Positions 1 through 12,300 of a DNA stretch of 64,000 bases are shown piece after piece; positions within the stretch are counted from its first letter, which is position 1; the number at the start of each line of letters is the position of its first letter. Location: positions 160,260,290-160,324,289 of the forward strand of contig CM073885.1 of the NCBI GenBank assembly GCA_037176705.1, read 5' to 3'. Below the pieces are notes generated by a model. The model made no database searches and was not told where the DNA came from. It saw nothing but the letters and a program-made list of their open reading frames with translations. Both the position numbers and the translations under genes were made by a program. The stretch is from Molossus alvarezi (lineage: Eukaryota; Chordata; Mammalia; Chiroptera; Molossidae).

Positions 1-64
1 GGCTATTGGACTCACTACATACTAATGCAACATGCTTAGAATATCACTAGAATAAATTTTGTTG

Positions 65-240
65 CCCAGCTGGTGTGGTTGAGCATCAACCCATGCACCA
101 AGAGGTCGCCAGTTCAATTCCCAGTCCGGGCACATGCCCAGGTTGTGGGCCTGATCCCCAGTAGGGGACATGCAAGAGGCGGCCAATCGCTGTTCTCTCT
201 ATCCCTTCCTCTCTCTAAAATCAATAAAGAAAAAAAAATT
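65..240 (+). mobile_element. Ves SINE, type B
   Basis: tRNA-like head with the phrase CCATGCACCAAGAGGTCGCC, a GGGGACATGCAAGAGGCGGC block, CT-rich tract and AATAAA-containing A tail. Target duplication near-identical at about 54-64 and after the tail (AAATTTTGTTG). Confidence 0.88.
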
Positions 241-359
241 TAAAAAATTTTTGTTGTTGACTTAGTTCTTGACAGTACATGCAGTTAATTTAGTATTTTG
301 GTTAAAGTTGATCTAATCTGTGTATTCCCCCCCAATATCTGTCACAGCCTTGTGAACTA

Positions 360-712
360 ACCAGCTCTGGTTGCTATAACGAATACCACTGATTAGGTGA
401 CTTAACTAATAGACATTTACTGCTCACAGTTCTGGAGGTCGGGATGTCCAAGATTAAGGTGCTGGCAGATTCATTCGTGAGGGCTCTCTTCCTGGCTTGT
501 AGACAGCTGCCTTCTCACTGTGTGCTCACAGGCCTTTTCTTTGTGCATGGGCATTGAGAAATCTGTCTTCCTCTTTTTACAAGGAGCTCTTCTAAACCTA
601 ATTATCTTCTGAAGGTCCCCACTCCAAATACCTTCACATTGGGGTTAGAGCTTCAAATTATAAACTCTGGGAGGACACAGACATTCAGCTCAATAAGCAC
701 AAAGTAGGTATC
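360..712 (-). mobile_element. MLT1-type solo LTR (ERVL-MaLR), old
   Basis: Reads on the minus strand like the mammalian MaLR LTRs: the plus strand shows GGTTGCTATAACGAATACCA, then CTCACAGTTCTGGAGG, CCAAGATTAAGGTGC and CACATTGGGGTTAGAGCTTC. No internal or coding part is present. Ancient and non-functional. Confidence 0.75.
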
Positions 713-777
713 AAAATATGTATAGAAGGAAAACTCTAGAAAACAATTAACTGCCATTATATTAAATCAGTCAACAT

Positions 778-887
778 GCTCTGGCTGATTTGGCTCAGCG
801 GTGAAAAGCATCAGACAAAGTCAAGGGCACATGTGGGAGGCAACCAATCAATGTGTCTCTCTCTCTCCTTCCCACTCTATTAAAAAA
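778..887 (+). mobile_element. Ves SINE, internally deleted
   Basis: Short copy (about 110 bp): head CTGGCTGATTTGGCTCAGCG, most of the middle missing, GGGAGGCAACCAATCAATG, CT tract, A tail. Flanked by AAATCAGTCAAC on both sides (764-775, 888-899), so it was inserted as a unit. Confidence 0.85.
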
Positions 888-935
888 AAATCAGTCAACT
901 TGAGCATCTAGTATTTGTAAACCTCTTCTAGTCTG

Positions 936-1346
936 AGTGGTTCACAAACCTGGCTAAGAAAAGAATCAGCTGTGGAACTTCAAAAATATAAAACAATCAA
1001 ATTATTGGGTCCTACCCTAAGGGATTCAGTAGGCCTGGAAGAAGATACAGAAAGCTGTATTTTTGTTTTTCTTTTGCATTTATCTTCAGATAGAGTGGAA
1101 GGGAGAGAGAAACATCGATGTGAGAGAGACACATCGACTGGTTGCTACCCATACGACCCCAACCGGGGCCAGGGACGAACTGCAACCACGGTACATGCCC
1201 TTAGCAGGAACCGAACCTGGGCCTCTCTGGTCCAGGGGCCAATGCTCTAACCACTGAGCAAAACCAGCCAGGGTGAAAGCTGTGTTTTTAAAAAAAAAAA
1301 AAAACCTCTCCAGATGATAATGATTAAGCGGGTTTGAGAACCACTA
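936..1346. mobile_element. hAT-like nonautonomous element, split by a SINE
   Basis: Ends GAGTGGTTCACAAACC and GGTTTGAGAACCACTA are imperfect inverted repeats typical of the MER hAT-Charlie elements. A Ves copy sits in the middle. Exact MER name not resolved. Confidence 0.6.
1059..1274 (-). mobile_element. Ves SINE, type A
   Basis: Reverse copy: (GA) tract, AACATCGATGTGAGAGAGAC, and the head complement ending CAAAACCAGCCAGGG. GAAAGCTGT flanks it at 1050-1058 and 1275-1283. Confidence 0.9.
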
Positions 1347-1616
1347 ATATAGGTATTATGGCCTTAATTTGGGGAACACAGGTCTATAGTATCAGCTCAT
1401 TATCTGACATAAGTTAAAGAGCGGTAGTTAAATTGTTCAGAACATCCCAACAATAAACGGCCCTTTAATTGCTCTCGGAAGAGTTAACTCCCTATTATTT
1501 GCAATTCCATGAATTAAAAAACATAGCTAAATGCTACAAATTGGACTTTTAATTAAAACACAAATTGTCTCCCTTTGCATTTTGTTTCTTATAAACCTGT
1601 TTTGTTTGTCCCCCAG

Positions 1617-2506
1617 AGGAGGAGGAGGAGGATGACCTCTTTGATGATCCTCTGCCAGTACCTTTAAGGCACAAAGTTCCAAACCAGCAGACTCTTCACC
1701 CTAAAGTATTTCCAATGACAGCAGTATCACAAAACCAGCCTGAAAAACTAGGACAAAGCACAGGATGCATCAAAGCAGAGAGCATGAAAACCTCTCTTTG
1801 GGCAAACTTTATAGATTGTGAAGAATCCAACAGTGAAAGTGAAGAAGAATTACAAATCCCAGGAGATCCGAGTCCTCTCACACATCACCAGCAAAAGGCT
1901 GATGCAGAAGTACCACAGTGGGACGTATTCTTTAAAAGAAATAACACCACAGATGACGGTTTGGAAAACTTCCCTTCCTCCACAGGGGGCTCTCAGTCAC
2001 CACAGCTTTCCAGTGACTCTGATGGCGAGTCAACTCACATCTCTTCTCAGAATTCCTCTCAGTCCACACACATATCAGAACAAGGAAGTCAAGGCTGGGA
2101 CAGCCAGTCTGACACTATTTTGTTATCTTCCCAAGAGAGAAATAGTGGGGATATGACTTCCTTGAACAAAGGTGGCTATAGACCAAAAATCAAAGAGAAT
2201 ATTCCTGCCTCTCAGACAGAAAAAAATATACTTTTCCCAAAGAACACTTACTCTGAAGATGTAAATGTAGTCTCTAATGTTGGAGAACCAACTACTGTGA
2301 ATAGTGGGAAACACATACCTCAGGAAAGAAAGTTGCTAACTCTTAGCACCAATGCAGATTCACAGAGCTCCTCTGATTTTGAAATTCCCGCAACTCCAGA
2401 AGCTGAGCTACCTCAACAAGAGCATTTACAGTATTTATATGAGAAGCTAGCAACAGGTAATGATATAGTACTTGAGAAGAGAAAAAGCTCACTGTTAGAT
2501 ATTTAG
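1617..2506 (+). CDS. DCLRE1C: DCLRE1C (Artemis) last coding exon, C-terminal tail
   Basis: Artemis is a nuclear endonuclease of the metallo-beta-lactamase/beta-CASP family. With DNA-PKcs it opens coding-end hairpins in V(D)J recombination and trims ends in non-homologous end joining. Only the final coding exon lies here. It follows a pyrimidine-rich acceptor ending CCCCCAG at 1616, begins in mid-codon, and reads open for 295 residues to TAG at 2504-2506. The tail starts with an acidic stretch ([13 protein letters not shown]), keeps the ligase IV-binding motif [10 protein letters not shown] (Trp codon at 1919-1921), is rich in Ser-Gln sites ([23 protein letters not shown]) of the kind phosphorylated by DNA-PKcs and ATM, and ends YEKLATG then SLLDI, closely matching recalled human Artemis (SLLDT). 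The catalytic domain is outside the window to the left. The reading frame is intact, so the gene looks functional. It converges on SUV39H2. Confidence 0.95.
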
Positions 2507-2690
2507 AAATTCATTCTAGAGCCACCACTAAACCTATACAAAGAGGTAATAGTCAAAATCATAATAAAGAGGTTAAGTAGTCAAAGATCTTAATAAATTT
2601 AAATGCTCATATAACCTAAATGGAGACCGTAAAGGGGAAACAGGAACAAAAAAAGATAGAGGGGGAAAAAAAAGAAAACAAACAAGATAT
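2507..2690 (+). other. DCLRE1C: DCLRE1C 3'UTR, probable
   Basis: Sequence directly after the stop codon. AATAAA-type hexamers occur near 2564 (ATAATAAAG) and 2592 (TTAATAAAT) and could serve as polyadenylation signals for a short 3'UTR. The real cleavage site cannot be read from sequence alone. L1-derived sequence follows. Confidence 0.5.
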
Positions 2691-2960
2691 GGTAGGACTA
2701 AATACAAACAGATCAATAATTAAATGAAAATGGTCTAAACACAACAATGAAAAGATACGAAAAATAAAATGACCCAGCTATATGCTGTCTATAAGCAACT
2801 CACTTCTTCACATGATATAGGTTAGTTAAAAGTAAAAGGATGAAGACGATACACCATGTAACACTACTTAAGAGACAGATTGAATGGCTATAAAAGGTGC
2901 AGTTTACCAAGAATATACAATTTTAAATGTGTACGTCTTTAACAGCAGCGTCAAAATATA
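2691..2960 (+). mobile_element. Old L1 ORF2 fragment (left part)
   Basis: Degenerate L1 ORF2 endonuclease-region sequence, for example CCAGCTATATGCTGTCTATA and GTTAAAAGTAAAAGGATG. It continues at 3513 after a Tigger insertion. Confidence 0.65.
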
Positions 2961-3512
2961 CAGGCATACCTCAGAGATATTGCAGGTTTACTTCTAGACC
3001 ACTGCAACAATGCAAAAATCACAAAGCAGGTCACATGAATTTTTTGGTTTCCCAATGCACATAAAAGTTGTTTACATTCTATTAAGTATGCAATACCATT
3101 ATGTCAAAAAAACAAAAACAAAAACCCAGCATACCTTACTTTGAAAATACTTTGTTGCCCTGGCTGGTTTGGCTCAGCCGCTTAGAACATTGGCCTGTGC
3201 ACCAAAGGGTCATGGGTTCGATTCCAATCAAGGGCACATACCTGGGTTGCAGGTTCAATCCCCAGCCAGGTTAGGGTCTTGCAGGAGGCAACCAATCAAC
3301 GTCTGTCTCACATGGATGTTTCTCCTTCCCTCTCTCTAAAAAGCAATGGAAAAATATATTCTCGGGTGAGGATTAACAAAAAATAAGTAAAAATAAAAAT
3401 ACTTTGCTAAAAAATGCTGACCATCATCTGAGCCTTAAGCAAGTTGTAACCCTTTTGCCTTGAAAATGAGAATGTACTATCCATGAAGTGCAGTAAAACG
3501 AGGTATGCCGTG
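2961..3512. mobile_element. Tigger1-like nonautonomous DNA transposon
   Basis: Left end CAGGCATACCTCAGAGATAT and right end AAACGAGGTATGCCGTG are inverted repeats of the Tigger (TcMar) family. TA flanks both ends (2959-2960 and just after 3512). Internally deleted, no transposase, and carries a Ves SINE. Confidence 0.85.
3155..3395 (+). mobile_element. Ves SINE in Tigger
   Basis: Older Ves with CCTGGCTGGTTTGGCTCAGC head and TTCTCGGGTGAGGATTAA end. Duplicated target AAAATACTTTG at 3144-3154 and 3396-3406. Confidence 0.9.
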
Positions 3513-3800
3513 TACAAAGCACAAACAACTGAAAGACAACAACCTAATGTATGATGACAGCCAAAACTTGAGCATTCCTCTCACAGTAACAATTAGCTTA
3601 CAGTAAATCAGCAAGGACAGAGAAGACATGAATAACATATTCATGTTAATAACATGAATAACCCATGAACCAAATGGATCTGATATTCCATCCAACAACA
3701 GAATACATGCTTTTCAAGAGCGCATGGGACATTCACCAAGACAGACCATATCCTGGGTCATAAAAATACTTCAAATTGAAAAGAATAAACTTGGACCTAT
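3513..3800 (+). mobile_element. Old L1 ORF2 fragment (right part)
   Basis: Continues the L1 interrupted at 2960: AACAACAGAATACATGC, GCGCATGGGACATTCACCAA and GACCATATCCTGGGTCATAA match the known L1 order. Confidence 0.65.
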
Positions 3801-4667
3801 TACTATAAACTGATGGCTATAGGAAAAGTCAGCCCCCTAGTTACCTCAAAAGATGTTACACCACTTAAGAACGTTGGTGTGAATATGGTGGTAAAATTAA
3901 AACTAGAAAAACTAGGACCTAAAAGAAATAATTAAATGGCAAAAATATGTGTGTCATTCTGAGTCATTCAATATTTCTAAAGTCCATCAACAGGATATGC
4001 TTTTGCACAGTTATATATGTGTACTTAATAAATTTTTATTAACATTAATAAGCACTTTGGTATGCTAACATTTTGTCGATGAGGGCAGCAAGAGCAGAGA
4101 TTTCACTTAAAATGAAGTGGAGTCTCTAAAACCATTTGTAGGTCAGTTCACTAACAATGATATGCATTATTACCATACTGCAAGGTAATTAGACAAGTAT
4201 TATATCCACAAGACTAATTATGGTTACAAGACTTAGAGTTAGTGGGAGAAGAAAATAAATTTGGTACTCAAAGGAAGCAATGCCAAGAGGAACCAGGAAG
4301 TCAGCCCTCACTTCTCCAGAAGGGTGTGTGTTGGGAGGACAAATTTGCCTGTCCATTTACATGGTGGGGGTGGGGGGGCAGTGGACAGTGACACCTAGAC
4401 TTCACATTTTAGGTAAGCAACCGGCACAAGAGGAGGGATGAGGAGAAGAAACTAACATGGTTATAAAGGGATAGGGCTGAGAGTAAGGGCCCGGTCATTT
4501 CTGATTGGTCTTTGAGGAAATGTTGGGTCACAATTTTAGGTAAGAGTCTCTAAATTACTCAACAGTAAACTTTATTAACATGTACACCAATTGGGAATGG
4601 TCTGAGCATAGTAAGGTACCTGGGGAAAAGTAATAAAAGGAAGGATAAAAGAAGTTTTAAGAGAACA
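3801..4667. other. Intergenic, nothing recognised
   Basis: Unique-looking AT-rich DNA with a short G-rich stretch near 4365-4378. No coding or repeat signal I can support. Confidence 0.4.
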
Positions 4668-4674
4668 CTGACCC

Positions 4675-4925
4675 TTTTTTTTTTTTTAATCCTCAACCGA
4701 GGACATTTTTTGACATTTTTGTTCAGATAGAGTAGGAGGGAGGGAGAGAGAGAGAGAAACATCGACGTGAAAGGGACACATCGAGTGGTTGCCACCCGCA
4801 CGACCCAACCAGGGCTGGGGACAAACTGCAACCCAACCAAGGTACGCGCCCCTAGCGGGAACTGAACCCAGATCTCTCCAGACCGCAGGCCAACGTTCCA
4901 ACCGCTGAGCCAAACCGGCCAGGGC
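4675..4925 (-). mobile_element. Ves SINE, type A
   Basis: Reverse copy with T-rich start, AATCCTCAACCGAGGACATT, (GA) tract and CCGGCCAGGGC end. CTGACCC flanks it on both sides. Confidence 0.92.
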
Positions 4926-5489
4926 CTGACCCCTTTTTTCTAGCTCAGCTGCTGCTGCTGAGTATTGGATGAAATACACTCTACAGACTTAGTATGAGGG
5001 ACAGGATTAGAGTTGTCTTCATTCCATTTTGCCCACCTCCCATCTGAGAACTATTTGCTAAATTCCAAGTGAATATAAAGTCTCTGAAGAGAACCAATAA
5101 AGACTGCAAATCACTGGTTGAATATTTGGTTATAACTACAACAGGCCCATTACTGAAACCCAGACTTCATGTTTTATTTATAGCTCTAAAAATTAGTTCT
5201 AATTCACTATCATAAATCATGTAATCAAATGTATACATTGTACATACTGACACTTAAGATTTCATCTTAATACTATAGCTTATGATCCAAGGGAGGGTTG
5301 TTCAAAACAAGCCTGTAAACATTCTTCTGAATATATAATACTGCCACATTTTCATTGTTTTATATGTGGGTCTGGAATAATAAATGCTGGCTGAATGAAT
5401 TTAAAGACTAAGAGCATTAGAACAGACTTTGATCAAAACACTTGTAGTGATCACAAAAGATGTCAAAGTCAGGTTCCTACTTTGTACTT

Positions 5490-5975
5490 GAAGTACAGAA
5501 TAATTACAGCTAATACATGTGCTTACTCTGTGATAATGCTTAACTCTTACACACTGTATATTAACTCCTTTAATCTTCACAACACCCTTTGAGGTATGTC
5601 AATACATTTATTAGCTAAGGCATAGACAGGTTAGTTCACATACCCAGTAAGGGTAAAGCCAGGCCCTGGCTGATTTGGTTCAGTGGTTTGAGCATCGGCC
5701 AGTAGACCAAAGGATCCTGGGTTCAATTTCCAGTGAAGGGCACATATCTGGATTGCAGGTTCAATCCTCAGCCCTGATTGGGGTCTTGCGGGAGGCAACC
5801 AATTGATGTCTCACATCAATGTTTCTTTCTCCCCCGTCCTTTCCATTCTATCTAAAAATCAATGGAAAAAATATCCTCAGGTAAAAATTATCCAGGAAAA
5901 AAGGTGAAGCCAGGACTCAAATACAGGTAATTCAGGCCCTAAAGTCTATGTTCTTAATCACTATGCAATTAGGTC
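5490..5975 (-). mobile_element. MIR, split by a Ves SINE
   Basis: Reverse MIR core recognisable at TCCTTTAATCTTCACAAC, and after the SINE at AGCCAGGACTCAAATACAGG and TTCTTAATCACTATGCAAT. Confidence 0.65.
5664..5901 (+). mobile_element. Ves SINE, older type
   Basis: Head CCCTGGCTGATTTGGTTCAG, end AAATATCCTCAGGTAAAAAT. Target GGTAAAGCCAGG / GGTGAAGCCAGG on each side. Confidence 0.88.
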
Positions 5976-6030
5976 TCTCAAAAAGAGCCTAACAGTGGGC
6001 AGAATTAATTATAGTAGATAATTTGATTTA

Positions 6031-6238
6031 TTTTTATTTTTTTCTCCATTGATTTCAGAAAGAGAAGAAGGGAGAAGGAAACATCAATGAGAGAGAGAAC
6101 ATCGACTGGCCGCCTCCTGCATGCCCCTGACTGGGGATTTGGCCCACAACCTGGGCATGTGCCCTGACTGGGAATCGAACTGGTGACCTCTTGGTGCATG
6201 GGTCGACACTCAACCACTGAGCTATACCGGCCAGGTGC
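6031..6238 (-). mobile_element. Ves SINE, type B
   Basis: Reverse type B with CCTCTTGGTGCATGGGTCGA and GGCCGCCTCCTGCATGCCCC blocks. Loose target duplication TTTGATTT / CTTGATTT. Confidence 0.88.
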
Positions 6239-6414
6239 TACTTGATTTTTTACTTCAAGAACTATAAAGTATTGTAAGGGCAAAACGTTTCAAAATGCCA
6301 AGATATATCACAGAAGAAATCCAGTGGCTAGCCACATTTGTCTTAGAGAGGAATCCAAGGCTTAGAAGTTTGTTTAAACTAATAGTAGAAATAGATTTTT
6401 TTTAAAAAGTGTGC

Positions 6415-6605
6415 CTGAAATTGGTTAAATTAATAGGTATAGTTGACTGCCTCCTAACTGGGTGATCTTGGGCATGTTGACGTTACCTAATCAGTCTAAA
6501 CCTACTTCCTTTGGTGTACTACAGGGACAATAGCACCAACCTCATAGATTTATGAGAAGCATGTGAGTACACATAAAAGCCTAAGACTTCTCAAGAAATA
6601 CTAGC
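6415..6605 (+). mobile_element. MIR
   Basis: MIR core order: TGACTGCCTCC, GGGTGATCTTGGGCATG, CAATAGCACCAACCTCATAG, TTTATGAGAAGCATGTG. Confidence 0.55.
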
Positions 6606-6609
6606 TCTA

Positions 6610-9215
6610 ATTCTAAAATTCCTTGGCAGTTCTAGGCAGTACTTAGCAAAACTGGTGACTAAATAACTGGTGACTATAATACTCAAAAATTTTTAGAAGT
6701 ATCCACCCACATTATGCTAAATGTAAAATTATACTTTAATATCCAAATGCATGAACCATGACGATAAATTTTTAAGAAAGGGATGTAACATTGAAAAGAA
6801 TGGTATATAAACCTTTGGTTAATCTCAATAGCAGGTAGTCAGGAATACATCAGTATTTTCTTCCCTTTTTGTGGCCTTACTGAAAAAGACAGTTAAAATA
6901 TTCAGAAACACTTTCAACAATAAACAACAATAAAGATTTAAAGAAGAAAAAAAGGAAATAACATATGTAAAGCATTCAGCATATTGCCTAGCCAAAAATC
7001 TAAAAAAATTCCGAAACAAAGCTAACCCATGATAAATAGAAAATCAAATGCTAAACTAAATTTATTTGCTAAAGAAAAACTGTTGAACTATAAGAATAAG
7101 TGCTGTCTAGATGTTGCATATATGAGGGAAAAAACCCTGAGATTACTAACTGTGTATCACAATCCTCATATGTAGATACTGAAAACAACAGTATTAGTAC
7201 AATTTGTACAGTGGACTGACAGTTTAAACTTCATTTAAATATTACCTTTATATTCGCTTTACATTGACAGAAAAAATTCTGACAACTTAGGAAACTAATG
7301 TAAAGAAGCTAAACTTTAAAATAGTTAAAGCTCCTAACAGCTTCATTTAAATAGCTTCTATTCTACTGCTTACGTTCAGCTTTTCAATAACATAAGGGTA
7401 GCAGGTAATTAAAATCTCAAAGACTCATTAAATTTCTATTAATAAACAAGTTAACTAAAAATAGCCATTTTCCCTTTGCCCTCCAGTTTTATATTTTTAA
7501 CACAAAAAGTAGACAACATAAAGTAAAACACTGACTTTTTAAAAAGAATGTGAGAATTACATCTTTAAACTTACCAATTATAATTCAAAGAATGCTTGGC
7601 CACTGGGAACAACCTGTAAAATCAATGACGCTCTCTCACCTCTGATACCATGTGACTATTTTTTCATAAACATGAAATGTCACAAAAAAAATATTTCTCG
7701 ACACCTGCAAATTTTGATTAGTGTCTATATACTCTGAGGCTCTAAACATGTAAACAATTTACCCTATATTATGAAAGAGCAAAGGCATGTAATACCAATA
7801 TAATAATGAAGTATAGCTTCTACCAAAAAAGAGGTAAAGGGTTAAGAAGATATTTGAAATGCTGCATTTGTGAAGTGAGTTCAGTTTTATCTAAGCTAAT
7901 ATTGTAGATCATTAAATCCTAGGGCAATAGTTTAGGAATGAATACCAAAAGCTAGATTTATTTGCTGCATTTACCTTTATGTTGGACACCATGATTAGAA
8001 AATCCAGAATCAGAAAGAGATGAAAATAGTTTTTTTCTGATTGAGGTTTTACTATTCACGAAAACAAACAAAACCAACAACGAATGTACTTCTTCATAGT
8101 TCAAGTAATAAACAATCTCATAATTCGGGCACACATTTTGGCCAAGCCAAGTTTAGCTTTATCGCTTTTAAAAATTTCATATATAAAATAAGTACCAGTT
8201 CAAAATATAGATTATTTTTAAAGAAGAGCTTGCAGGAAATATAAAAATAGTTAAATTTGGTGGAAAGGAGATGTTCCAATAGCCTGAAATTCAGAAAATG
8301 TTATGTTAATGTTGTGTTAGGCACAGCTGCTCTCAGGGGCATCTTGTTTAACTGTTTAGAACAGAGGTACTCGACAGGATTATCCAAATTCATGTTTGAA
8401 AAGGGCCCTTAAAGCACTCCATTTCCCCTGCCCGGTACTTCAAAAACGTCCCATGGACCCACCACTGTATCATTTACAAGTGGCAAAATGGCCAGCCATT
8501 CTAGAATTTTAGAGCTTTTTGGAGATTTTTCTTCTACAGGATTAAAAAACCTTTAAGAATTACTGGTTCAAACATAGACCCTTCAATAATGGTCTAAACT
8601 GCTTCAAAATATGAAATCAAACGGTAACTTTTCACATTTAATTTTAGACCTTAAATTTCAATATCATTAAAATTTCAATGTTTTAATAAAAGAAGTAGAA
8701 AATAGGGTATAATTCAGTATCACCTATTTGTCTCCAATAAAAGTACAGTATTTACAGTAATAAATAGGTAAACAGGAATGACAACATAATAACAAAAATA
8801 GAACTTTGTATATTTGGCCAAACTGAATTAACTATTTCTCTAAATTCAAGGTGTATGGCAACTTGAATGTTTAATCTTAGGGACTATGGCATTATCGGTT
8901 TAATACTTAAAACACCAAAGGAGGCATTTCTCTCTTCATACAGACTTCTTAAGTATGTATATGCTGTAGTTTTCCTTTCTTGTTTGGTATTTAACCACTA
9001 ATTAGGTATACTTCAAATTGGCCTATGTGACCCTGTGTTCCTCTCTTCAGAAGCATCAGTAATGCATTTTGGCCAATAGTTTGAAATAGGAATTGTAAAT
9101 TAATGTGGTATATAATCTTGATAATATGAAAAGAGTCCCAAATATTTATTTTTAAAAATGTTAACATTAGGAAAAAACAAAACTACATTTATCTTTAGCT
9201 CTATTTCCTGAAAAG
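6610..9215 (-). other. Probable SUV39H2 3'UTR and flank between convergent genes
   Basis: AT-rich sequence after the SUV39H2 stop with almost no recognisable repeats, unlike its surroundings. This fits a conserved 3'UTR followed by an intergenic gap, but the transcript end cannot be fixed from sequence. No ORF here is credible. Confidence 0.4.
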
Positions 9216-9322
9216 TCAGTTGAGGTAACCTCTGCAAGTCACAGCTCCACATCTGCACACAGTTCTGACTCTCTTTTTGGCTGGGCTGTAGTCAACAGAA
9301 TCTGAAGATGTATCTCCAGAAC
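9216..9322 (-). CDS. SUV39H2: SUV39H2 coding exon 6 (last)
   Basis: 107 nt; the acceptor ends ACATATTCAG. It encodes [20 protein letters not shown] and then the post-SET zinc-binding CxCx4C motif, ending GYLN and TGA at 9218-9216. The 3'UTR runs leftwards; AATAAA on the minus strand (TTTATT at 9145-9150) is only about 65 bases past the stop, and further candidates lie downstream. Confidence 0.95.
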
Positions 9323-12300
9323 CTGAATATGTAGAAAAAGAAATATAGGAGAAAGATAGTTAAAGACAATTCAGAATGAGTTACAATTTTTCTATTGGCT
9401 TTAAATAAATGTAAATATTCAGAGACAAATCATTATGAATTGAAAGGATGGTGTAGGCTAACAAGAGGTAAAGTGTATGTTATTAGCTCATATTTTTGAG
9501 AATGGATTTCTAAAATGATGAAACTTACTGGGAAAATCCAACATACAATTATTCATTTCATATATTTAAGAGCCATAAAGTGAAATCAAGTAGTAACAAT
9601 ATGTAAAAGGCATCATGCAATGGAAAGAAAACACTTATATTTATCACAATAAAGTAAACAGAACTAAATGTTCTTAAAAGTCAAATTCCAGTATAGATGG
9701 AATAAGTTCATGTGTGATTTAAATCACATTTTCAATCTTTCAAATATCCATCTCTTAGTAAAAATACAGAAATTTTTTAAATACAAGTAATATTGTGAAA
9801 AGATATTATAATAAATAAGCTTCCATAATGGAAGTTCTGAAAAAAGCAATTGGCAACATCATGTAGAAGAAATAACATTATTCAGCTCAAAGTCAGGCAG
9901 ACATGGATTCCAGTTTTAGCTCTGTCAGATTAGCTTTGAGACCTTGAGTAAAAAGACAAACTTACAGCCTCATTTCTAATATCAGTTTGGTCCAGATGAT
10001 CTAAAGTATTTTCTTCTCTTGAATAATTCTTCATACTAAAACAACTTAACACCAACAAAACTGTACTTGAAAACCGTACCTTTCATTTGATAATCAAAAG
10101 TGAGTTCTTCTCCAGCATTTATGGTTCTTGTGGAAAATAGTGCTATTCGAGGAAGACGAGTATCAAGGTTATCAATGAAAACATTGAACACCTGAAGATT
10201 TGGGTCACACTAAAAAAGAATGTTAGAACCCATTTGAGTAAAAATGACGTGAATGAACTCTAGCTAGTTCTACCTTCATATAAAATTTCAATTGCCCAGA
10301 ATATTTGTTTTTTAAGATGTACTAGAAATTAAGTTGATTACTTAAGAGGTCTCTGAGACATGAACATTTTAAAAAACTGTTTTCAAACTTACAGAAAATT
10401 TCAGACATACATCAAACTAAAGAAAATAATACAGTAAGTTCATATGTACCCACTATGCAGCTTCAAAAATTATTAACATTTTTGCCAATCTTGTTTCATC
10501 TATTCCTGACTTTTTAATTTTTCTGGAGAATGTTACTGTAAATCAGATAACATTATCAGTTCACCTGTTAATATCTCAGTAAAGCATATTTAAAGAATTA
10601 GAACAACTGCATTTAAAAAATCAAGTCAGGCACAGCCGATGTGGCTCAGTGGTTGAGCGTTGACCCATGCACCAAGAGGTTGCCTGTTCGATTCTCAGTG
10701 AGGGCACATGCCCAGGTTGTGGGCCCAATCCCCAGTGGGGGGCATGCAGGAGGCGGCCAATTTATGTTCTCTTTCATTGATGTTTCTATCTCTCTCTCTC
10801 TCTCTTCCCCCCTCCTCTAAAATCAATAAAGAAAAAGAAAAAAATCGCCCTGGCTGGTTTGGTTCAGCGGTTAGAGCATCGGCCTGCAATCCAGAGAGAC
10901 CTGGGTTCGGTTCCCGCTAAGGGTGTGTACCTTGGTTGCAGTTTGTACCCGGCCCTGGATGGGTCGTGTGGGTGGCAACCACTCGATGTGTCCCTTTCAC
11001 GTCGATGTTTCTCTCTCTCTCTCTCTCTCTCTCTTCCTCTCTCTCCCTCCCACTCTATCTGAACAACAAAAAAAGGGGCGGGGGGGATCAAGTCAGCACT
11101 CTAGAACTCAAATTTCATATTGCATGGGGTTTCACTGCTTAAATTCTTGTTGGAATTGTTTGATATATTGAGAACTCCACACTAAATTCTGGAATATGTA
11201 AGAAGAAAGATCCAGCGAATAATACTAAGGAACCGAAATAAGTCTCTAATTGTCCTTGAATAGAATATATCTATTTTGAGAGTATTTTGAATTTTTTATT
11301 AAGAAAAAAATTAAAGTAAAAGTTTAAATAAATCAGAAAACAAGGGAATCAGGAGGATGCTGGCATTTCACACAATCATAAATTAGTTTCTTCTTGTAAA
11401 ATCAATCTAAAGTTTAACACAGTCTATTTCCTTATATGGTCAGCTATATAACTTAGTCTCTGAGGTACATTTATTTCCTTGTAATCTATAAAATAGAAAT
11501 GTCAAAGTCATAAGACTAATACTATGTTATCTACCAGGCACTTAGGAGGTACTCAATAACTATTAATGTCCCTTATTTCTGGAAATAGTTTTTAGAGTAT
11601 AAGATTCTGGAGTTAAGGTTCCAGTGGTATTCTAAGTTGTTTTCCAACACTAAGAATACTAAAAATTTAGCCCTGGCCGGTTTGGCTCAGCGGTTAGAGC
11701 GTCGGCCTGTGGTCTGGAGAGACCCGGGTTCGGTTCCCGCTAAGGGCACGTACCTTGGTTGCAGTTTGTCCCCAGCCCTGGTTGGGTCATGTGGGTTGCA
11801 ACCACTCGATGTGTCGCTTTCATGTCGATGTTTCTCTCTCTCTCTCCCCCTCTCACTCTATCTGAACAAAATATCGAAAAATGTCCTCGGGTGAGGATAA
11901 AAAAAAAAAAAAAAAGTCCGGAGAATACTAAAAATTTAGAAAAATAGCCCTAAATACTTCAATACTCTACAAATTCATGTATCTTATAAAAACATTAACA
12001 TGTTTACATTTTAAGAGAATACAATTATCCTTAGTTGCATGTCCTAAAAATTAGCTGTTAACTTCTGTGAGACGCCTATATAGTTGTATGTGTTCCTTAA
12101 ACTTTCTACCTCTTAACTCCTCTGCTCATTAATTCCCTCCTCTATGAGGATAATACCTATGAGGATAATACCTATTTTATAAAGTTGTTGGAAAGTTTAA
12201 ATGAAGTAACATTTGTAAAGACTTGCAAAATGAATGATATTTACATTTTGAATTTTCCTAATAAATTTTTCTAATACAGCACTAGTACCGTGACTTAACA

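Larger units (their letters stand above)
1..1616 (+). other. DCLRE1C: DCLRE1C last intron, 3' part
   Basis: Intronic sequence before the terminal exon. It holds three Ves SINE copies, an LTR of MaLR type and a hAT-like element, listed separately. The acceptor tract just before 1617 is strong, with long T and C runs. No other coding potential is convincing. Confidence 0.8.

Noticed and set aside
360..712. Active endogenous retrovirus
   Set aside because: Only an old, degraded solo LTR of MaLR type; no internal genes anywhere nearby.
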